In this document: positions 12,301 to 21,300 of the stretch, piece after piece
Numbering within the stretch: position 1 is the stretch's first letter
Layout: each line of letters begins with the position of its first letter
Source: Elysia marginata
Lineage: Eukaryota > Mollusca > Gastropoda > Plakobranchidae
Assembly: GCA_019649035.1 (NCBI GenBank)
Contig: BMAT01008927.1
Location: 23,428 to 49,181, forward strand
Direction: 5' to 3'
Length of the DNA stretch: 25,754 nt
Position numbers and translations under genes: made by a program
Notes under the pieces: model-generated
Told to the model about the DNA's origin: nothing
The model's input: the letters and a program-made list of their open reading frames with translations, nothing else
The model's database searches: none

Positions 12301-15300
12301 GTAAATAATGCACTCTGAGATCAGAAACAGAAAAGGACTTTAGTCTACTAAGGAGTCATATTTTCAGCAGAATCTTGTTCAGGATGATATGTGATAAGCT
12401 GTACAAGATTGAGTGTGATAATTTGAAACATATAACATGATATAAGACTAAAATTGAACATTTAAGGTATTACACACTGTAAGGGCATTTGGCTATTTAG
12501 TTGGATGCAAAGGTATAAATTCTCAAAATTGACTGATAGAAGCCTTATTTATTGGAAAAGTCATTTTTGTCTAACAGTGACATTTAACTTTCACCAACCA
12601 TAGCTTACAAGGATATTACATCTTATTACTATTAAAGTATAATTAGCTGTGCTCTATGCCAACTCTTGCAGCTCTTCATTTCTGTCAAATTAATAAAAAA
12701 TACCAAGTAGTTAGTTCCTTCCAATCAAAATTCACTAAACCATAAAATAGTAGGCTTGTAGGAGGCGGTGCACATGACCCAGGGATGTTAGCCACTGCCT
12801 ATAATGCTTGTAATTCCCCATATCATAAGTTACCGCTGAATGGACCTTTCACGATGGACCATGTTGCAGCGACAGCTGATTGACATTTTGTACATTTTCT
12901 GTCATGGGCAAAAATGACTTAATTTTTCTTGTTATAGATTGAATGTTTTAGTTGGATCTTGTCACATTTAATCATAAAATCTTCGATCATTTCCTAGAAA
13001 AACAAAGATAGACATTTGATTAATTTTCTCTGAAAGTTTTTTTTTAAATGAAATACGTTTTTTAAAAATTTTGTTTCTTTTTTCTTTGATGGATAAAACT
13101 TCACTGACCACAAATCTCCCAAATCCAATATAACTTAAGGCAAAAAATCAAGACAGAAAAACAAGTTTCTTTCTGTTTTAAAAGGCTTTTCAAAGGCTTC
13201 CCATTAAATCTAAGTATAGTCATTTCCTAGGACTGCTACACATATTAGAGCTGTCTTTTTGTTTAACCAACTATATTGAATCCTATTGCTTCTTCTCTAA
13301 CATTCTGTAACATGTGATTTGCTGTGATGTCCAGGTTGGCCCTCAGTCCAGTGGCAAGACAAGCCTGGTGCGTCTACTAGCCGACCTGGCAGGCACAACC
13401 CTCAACATCCTTCCCATGAATAGCACAATGGACACCACAGAGCTCCTCGGAGGTTTTGAACAGGTAATGCATTTTCTCTTGTTATAATCATGAAGGACTT
13501 ATGGCAGTTTATTTGTCTTGCAACCAGACCAAATGAGCCCAGGTGTGGCAATTTGTACTTTTCAAAGCGTTTTTCATTTTGGACAATTTATTTTTATGAG
13601 CTTCTAAAAGTTAAAAACTGCTTGAATAGATTAAAATTTTGTAGAAAGCTATTAGCACTTCTTTTTTTTTTAATGTAGAGAAGGAGAGGAAAAGGTCAAC
13701 TTTGGTAAGGCTTTTTATCTAAAAAAATTTTGGACAGCTGAGTCATTTCCCTTGGTTGCGAGACATTCTGTCATTTGACCTCTTGATTTAGATCTAGTAA
13801 AGTGTGGGTTAAATCTAAGATAGGTGATATAACTTTTATCTGTCCCTTTGTTAAGAAGATTTGTTTACGATGGCATTAGCATGTTTCTGACACATAAATC
13901 TGTGTTAAAATTATACACACACAAAATGATCTCATACTTAAGGTAGTTCACAAAGCTGTTTGCCGAAATGCAATTATCATTGTAAATATAGTTATGGAAT
14001 CTCAACATTTAACATAATGTAAGAATGTTTGTTACATAGAAAGCAAACATGTTGTACCTATTAGACAAACTTTTTTTTTCTAGTAGTAACTCTAGGAAAG
14101 TCTAGAAATGCATTTTAAGAATGACATTGTGTGGTGTGATGTTTCAAAAATTAACCAAAGCACTGCAGGAGTTCAGATACACAGCTGATGTAATGTTTCA
14201 AAAATTAACCAAAGCACTGCAGGAGTTCAGATACACAGCTGATGTGATGTTTCAAAAATTAAGCAAAGCACTGCAGGAGTTCANNNNNNNNNNNNNNNNN
14301 NNNNNNNNNNNNNNNNNNNNNNNNNNNNNNNNNNNNNNNNNNNNNNNNNNNNNNNNNNNNNNNGATACACAGCTGATGTGATGGTTCAAAAATTAAACAA
14401 AGCACTGCAGGAGTTCAGATAACAGAAACATCCTGACCATTGCTTAGCTTGAGGGCCCCATGTAAAGCCACCAAGTTGTCAAGACCTATCCATTGCACTA
14501 TTATTTTAATGGAATTCTCATGCTCATTGTTTGGCATTTGTCAAAATTCAGTTGAATTGATAAATAGTTGTAGCAACAGTTCTATTAATCTTGCATATTT
14601 TTTAAATAAATTTCTACAAAACCTGTACTTTTGTTTCATGATTACCTTGAGATGAGAAGTGTGGCAAGATTTGATAAATAAACCTTTTCTCATAGCATCG
14701 TCGCCCAATGATATGAAAGATTGGAATGCAGTTTTAAAAAAAGAGAATGTGCATCCTGTTTATGGTGACTGAAGTTTTAAAGTTACTGCATGTGAATTGT
14801 TTTTACCTAAAGTGATGTGTTTCACAAACAAAACTAAATATATTTAAATGATCGCAATTAATAATCTTTAAAAACAAAAACTCTGAAGAAATGCAACTCC
14901 ATAGCAGAATATTTGATATTATTTAATTAAAAGAAAAAAAAGTTATTGACATGGAAATCATTGTCAAGACAAACATAGTCAACCTGTCTATGATTTTCTT
15001 TGACTAGTGTTATATGTGATACACTTTTCATAAACTGTAAACATAAATTGTCATTAATGTGATTGTTAAAACCAAGTTATCAGCATGTCTGAGTTGTGAT
15101 GGGGGACTTAATGTCTTTGCCTTACCATAGAACTGGTATATTCAATTGCATGCATCTATCTGGTAGGCTTTGCTAATGGCAGCAACATGTTACATGAATG
15201 GATTAAATGTCTGTGCATACTTACATTGCTAGAATCAACCATCTTTTAACACAAGATATCTTGCAGTTTTTTAAAACATGGGGAGAACCTTGTATCATGT

Positions 15301-18300
15301 AGCTCTAATTTTAAAGTCAATTCTTGAGCTTTTTTGTTTTGTTTTGTCCATGTGAGTTTGTTAATGAAAATTGTTTAAACCACTTTAAAAACCTAATCAA
15401 ATAAAAAAAGGGAGTTATTGTAGTGAATTTTTTTTTATTTTACATGATGAGGGTGTGGCTGCCTCGCTGGTCATCAGCATTGTAGTTAATGATAGTCTCA
15501 CAGTGCGAAGAGGCCAGGGTTTCACACTGTGTGTTACTATCTACGCTATCCTCATGCTGTAAGCTCGATGCTGAAGTGGGCGAGTCCATGATGGCACTGC
15601 AACGTTGTAGCGGGGGTGGGGGTCGAGGAGGAGATGGTATTGGTGGTGGAGACGGAAGTGGTTCCATTGACTGAAGAGACAGTCTTGCTACATGGTTGTG
15701 TGGGTAGAAATGATGAAAGTTGTGGTTCTGGAAACCCATCATTGTTCTCTCACCATCCCTCTCAACCCGGCTTCCTCCCTCTGCCTGTAAAGTTGAGTCT
15801 TGCCGAAGGGCATCGCCAGAGCGAGACATGGTCATCGGTAAAGCCGTAGAGTACACATCTCTGGCTGTTCTCTCCCCGCGAGCCATGTCAAGGTAGATAA
15901 GCATGCAGAAAATTGGCGTTGTCACCGGCTGGACCCAGGCAAGAATCATGAGCCTGCGGTAAAGACTTGGAGCCTGCTGGAAGTTAACATCCACCAGAGT
16001 CAGTATAAACAGAGGATACCAGCATATGACAAAACTAATGACCATAGCCAGCATTATGTATACTCGACGTAAGTAACGTTTCGCTTGCTGGAGAGCTTTT
16101 TGAGTTGAGAGGTCATCAAACTCGTAGAGAGTTTCCTCCCCCTCTCCCATCAGGGCTTCCATATTCTCTGCAAAGAAGGTCCTTCCTGTATGTCTGCTGT
16201 GCCACTCTTGATTCCCATTGCCTGGGAGGATGTTGTTGTGGGAAGCATTTAAGGAAGACAAGGACTTGTGTAACAGTTTCCACTTGTGACCACGTGCTCC
16301 TGAACGCAGACTTCGAAAAAAGTGTAGGAAACTCGAAACTGCCACCACCATTGCTCCTGTTACTAGGATTACCCACAAGACGTGAATGACATAGTTTTTG
16401 GTGACACCGTAGCGGTAAATACAGTTTCCTACCGATGGACTGTACTCTGAACTACCTGGTAGGAAGGCAACCCCAAGATGGAGCAGGACTGTGGTGAACC
16501 AGATGATGACAACCCCAAAAGCAATACAGCATCCGTCACCTCCCTCAGTGCCATCTGCCAGTCTTTGCCCAGGGCTTGTGTTGCCCGCATGATGCTTGGT
16601 CTGATGGAGCCGCTGAGATACAAAAGCACACTGGTACTCTTCATTGACAACTAGGGCAAGCAAGTTGTACGCTGAGACTGTCATGAGAAGGATATAGCCT
16701 GCACCTAAGACGTCGCAGTGTGGGATGTGAGACGCCATCAGCAAACTGAGGCCAAACGGCACACACAGCGCCGACTTGATGGCGTCCAGCAGACAGTGAT
16801 GGAACAGGAAAGCTGAGGACATATGTCGAAATGTGGGACAGGCCAGTGTAACCCCCATGGTGAGTAGGTTGCCGATACCTCCGACCAGGGCTACCATGAT
16901 GAGGGCAACACCCTCTCCGACCGCGGCTGGTGAAGTCCCGTCGGTGGAGTTCATTGGCTGCTCCTGTTTGTTACTCGTGTAGCCTACAACGTTCGTATCA
17001 AGGAGGGTGTAGCCAAATTTCATAATTGCTGGCTGTGTGATACAAACAGGTATCCAGTCTCCACTAGTCTTGTCAGCTTGATGCAGGCAATTGGTCCTAC
17101 TTACATTGATGAGGAAAGAATACTACTGTTCAAATGTCTATAGCTCTGTTGAATCTGGTTTCATTCATATGTCAAAACCTTTTACATTTATTTTGTCTAA
17201 AAAAATCAAAACATTTGTTTGTCTAAAACCTGCTTGCAGTTTCTTTTATGGCACGGTCAGTTTCAAAACTTTTTGTATTCACTCCCTGATTTAAAGTCAA
17301 TGCACTGAAAATCAAATCTGAAGTTGACTATTGTAGTAAGGAATTTAAAAATGAGGTTTTCACGTTTTTCCTTGAACTGTATGACCTGAAAGTAAAAGAA
17401 ATAGAAAAATTTTTTAAATGTTTTCAATGATTACAAATTAATTGTAGAAAAAAAAACAACAGATGATAATAGTAATACAGCAACAATGATTTATCATCTT
17501 CTTTGGATAACGACAATTCCATCTCACTGGAAATATGAGCCTTTTGAACCATAAATTATTTTCCTAGTTGGTCAAACTAAACATTTCATTTCTTTAATAT
17601 GGTCTATGTTTTTTTTTCTAGTCACAAGTTTTACTCGAATATACTAGTGGTGCATGTTTTATTTGAATTCCATCTTTACATAAGGATGACTATGTTTCAT
17701 ATTTTGTTTTAATTTTTCTTTTCAAATTACCAATCAGTTTCCGAAGTTTGCACAAGAATGTTTTTTTTTTTTTTTTATCGGCTTAATTTCTAACAGATGC
17801 CAATACTATATAGTATGATGTAAAAATATACATTGTCTCACAATCTATCCAAATGAGTTCTAAGTTGCACAGAATAGTTTTAAGATATGGGCTTTTAAAG
17901 TTTGGTGGGTGTTATAGAAGTACATTTTTTTTATTTTAGATACTAAGGCTAAAACCATTTCTGAACAGTTTACACACCTCATGTTTTATGTGTTTAATTT
18001 TGATTTGTATGGTTGCTAAGGACTTTACACTTTTATAGCTGTCTAAACTTTAAACACAATTTTCTCCCCTTTCTGAAATTTCACAAATCCTGACCCTGAC
18101 AACTTCAAACTGCTAAAGCTTCAAACAGAAGCGTGATAGAGCTTTTCTGTTGGTTGTATTTGAAAGTAGAAAAAAAAAGCCTTTTTGTGATGCCAATGTC
18201 TCACTACTTTCCAATTTTGAAAGTTTTTCTAGGATGCTCTGTTGCAGTCTTTAAACCAAATGCAGTTTTCAGATCAGTAAATTGTCCACTGGTTAAACAG

Positions 18301-21300
18301 GTCAAGATGCTTATAATGCAGAGAAAACAAATCAGGATCCTTATATGGAGAAAACAGATACAAGATGTCTATGCAGAGAAAATGGATCAAGATCATACAG
18401 AGAAAAAATCCATGAAGTTGTTTATTCAGAGAAAATGGATTAGTACTTTGCTCTGTCTGAAAGTATATATACTAGAAATCAGTTACTGCCCTTGGTTTCA
18501 TCGTGGCAGCAAAAAGGATGTCATTGCAGTGCTTTTGTTAAAATTAAAATAGTTACACTTTTTTGCAATCCATTCACTTTTTTGGGGGGTCATTTTTTTT
18601 TTCTTTTCTTTTCTTGCTCAGTGTGACATCTGGAGGCATGTCAAAGCCCAGGCCAGCCGTGTGGAGGTGGCTGTTAGAGCAGCCGAACGGTATTGTTTGG
18701 TGCATGGGGAGCCGAGACACGCAAGTCAGGCAACCAGCCTAGAGAGAGAGTGGATGGCCTACAGAGACCTCAGTTCCTCTGGTAAAATATACTCTTTGTT
18801 TTAAAGTTGTTTTGACAGATTGAGCATGAAATTCACGCTATTAACTTTCAAGGTTGAAAAGTGATGACATTTAAAAAAAATAAGATAATGAAGGGAGAAA
18901 TAGTTAAACAATATGGTGCAAAGGGAAAGCAATATTTGTGTCAAGAAGCTTATCTAAAGCACAGCATGATTTATTTAACTTCAATATAACATTTAAACAA
19001 AGCAGTTGAGTCAGAAGTCTGAAAGAGGGGAAAAAATACTAAAAGATAAGGATTTCTAATAAAATGTTATTGTTAAATCTTATTTTTGTTAATTTTCAAG
19101 CATTTTTTTTATTTTTGTAATACATATAAGCAGCCAGCTATTAGTTTTCAAAATGTTTGAATCGAGAGAATTTCAAACTTTGATGTTATTATTTTTTTTA
19201 TTAGCTCCATACAAAGTCTGTCATGATGTATGTTAGAACCGTAACTCGGAGAGATCTTCTATTTTTCCATGCTCTAGTCGAAGGCCTGGCACACCAAGAA
19301 GTCTCCATCTTACTCAACTCGCATGTCCAACAACTTCAAAGTGTTTTGATGCATCTTCAAAAGTTACCAACATTTGACACGGGTATGTGATTAACATTCT
19401 GATATTATCAACGTGTTTCCCAGACGTTTTAATATTTCACTGATTATTTTTATGAGTCTTAACTTTCATGGTGTATGCAAGAATAGACGAATTTTTTTTT
19501 ATCCCACTTTGGGAAATAAACTCAATATTTTCTTCTAATAATTTGTAAAGTTAATGCATCCCAAATGACATTGATGAATTTCCATTCATTATTTTACCAT
19601 ACATTCTGCAAGGTGAAACTTTTACTGTGTGAGAGAATTGTTTCAATTATCTTTAATTTCCCGATCCTGATTTTAGCTTGTGAATGAGTTTTGAAGATAA
19701 ACCTGCTTGTAGTTTATTCTTAAAATTTGATTGGTTAGAGTAATACTTTAAGAAATCTCAAATATTAGTTTTTGGCATCATGACTTTCCTCATGTATGTA
19801 CAAAAAAACAGACTTCTCGTTAATACAGCTGATATGACTGGCTTATGACACATCTACGATTAAGCTCACATGACAGACAACTTAATTGGTCAGAGATTAT
19901 TTTGTTTGTTTGTTGGAGCAGTTAAGCTGGAGAAGATGGAGGCAGACCTGGCCAGCCTGAGAACTTCTGTGGATAGCATGAGGCCTGGGGCAGGCGGTGG
20001 AGCATTTGAGTGGGTGGACAGTGTACTGGTGACCGCCCTCAAGAGTGGACATTGGCTACTTGTGGACAACGTCAACTTTTGCAGGTGAAAAAAGGCATTG
20101 ATAAAAATGGTCATTGAAAACCTTTATATCATATCCTTGTTACTTTCTCAACAGAGTCATCAGTCAACAAAACACTCCAATCTCTACTATTTGTACCCTT
20201 ACAGCTAAATAACCATAATTTGGATGAATTATACAGAGCTTTTACTAACCTTAAAATACTAAGGCTTTTTGTCATTGGGATTAAAAAAAAAATCTTATCA
20301 CACAATATGTCATTAAATAACAAGTTTAAAATTAATACAGTAACCTGCACAGCTCCATCAAGTTTTTTTTTTACATATCCTAGAAATTTTACAGCTACAT
20401 TTCAATTTTTTCATCTATGCTAACAAACGTTTCTTTGCCCCTGCTTGCAGTGCCTCAGTCTTAGACAGACTAAATGCTTTGCTGGAGCCCAATGGAGTTC
20501 TCACCATCAATGAGAGAGGCACCGTAGATGGGGAAATCCCAACAGTTGTTCCACATCCAAACTTTAGGTAATCTGGTCTGTTTGTATAATCTCTAGGTTT
20601 CAAGTAAAATACAAATTTCCAAGGGTAGGATTGATGAGACAACTGATCAACTCTGAGCTGGAGTAAGAGGATGACCTGTTGGTTTTGTTGAATTGAATTG
20701 AAGGATATTTTTACAAGCCCAATTCCACTTCAAAGGTGCTCTCAGGGCTTGGGTCCCAGTGACAATTTACGGGCTGCCACCCAGAGACTAGCGGGGATAC
20801 CATGACTTAGCCTCAGCCGGTCACACCATACTGACACCGACCCAACCAGTAGGGGCCCGGACTGTGCTCGGCTGAGGCCTAAACCCGCGACCTCTGGGCC
20901 ACGGAACGAGGCCTCTACCAACTGAGCTATCTAGGCCCCGGTTGGTTTTGTTGACAAAAGCATCTTACTAAGAGCACAATGACTAACGTTCTTGAAACAC
21001 TTCTGGTAAAAAAAAGCCCCACATGATTTAAAATATATATATTAATCTGTTTTTTTTTATTAATCTACTTTAGTAACCATTTTTTTAAATTCCTATTTTC
21101 AGTTGTCAAAATTCTGTTGAACTGACTGCAAGTGTGGGTTCTTATTAAATCAAAAGTTTAAATTGAATCTATCTTCACCTGCTAATGTCAGAGGCTCTAT
21201 GATTTTGATGGTGTTATTTCTTCTGACTTCAGACTTTTCTTTGCCATGGATCCAAAGCTTGGAGAAATTTCAAGGGCCATGAGGAACAGAGGAATTGAAA

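Larger units (their letters stand above)
11484..13334 (+). other. Midasin intron (1,851 nt)
   Basis: Holds dispersed repeat copy 2 and the 30-bp-period direct repeat. A slightly GC-richer patch lies at about 12755-12890 with no identifiable content. No nested gene seen. Confidence 0.87.
13464..18621 (+). other. Largest midasin intron (5,158 nt), host of the nested receptor gene
   Basis: In order it holds AT-rich sequence, the 54-bp tandem array with gap, about 1 kb without features (14422-15433), the minus-strand receptor ORF (15440-17023), AT-rich sequence with a T16 run at 17761-17776, and the degenerate 25-30 bp repeat at 18297-18440. Codon phase and protein alignment (GGFEQ to CDIWRH) leave no room for a missing midasin exon. 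Confidence 0.9.
20568..21232 (+). other. Midasin intron hosting the SINE (665 nt)
   Basis: Without the SINE and one target-site copy it would be about 400 nt, close to its neighbours. This is consistent with a single insertion. Confidence 0.9.

Noticed and set aside
12755..12890. GC-richer patch in the 1.85-kb intron as a missed exon
   Set aside because: The flanking exons join in phase 0 with uninterrupted alignment (LAIL to VGPQSSGKT), so no exon is missing there.
14121..14381. Open frame over the 54-bp array as a repeat protein
   Set aside because: The frame is open only because the unit is divisible by three. It contains the N gap and shows no start context or homology.
16105..16389. 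94-codon + strand frame inside the receptor gene, and similar ones at 15489-15849
   Set aside because: These are antisense shadows of the receptor ORF, which has complete seven-helix structure on the minus strand.
20860..20940. A genuine tRNA gene on the minus strand
   Set aside because: The head is tRNA-like, but it continues into a SINE body with simple tail and target-site duplication, and it lacks a clean acceptor stem pairing.
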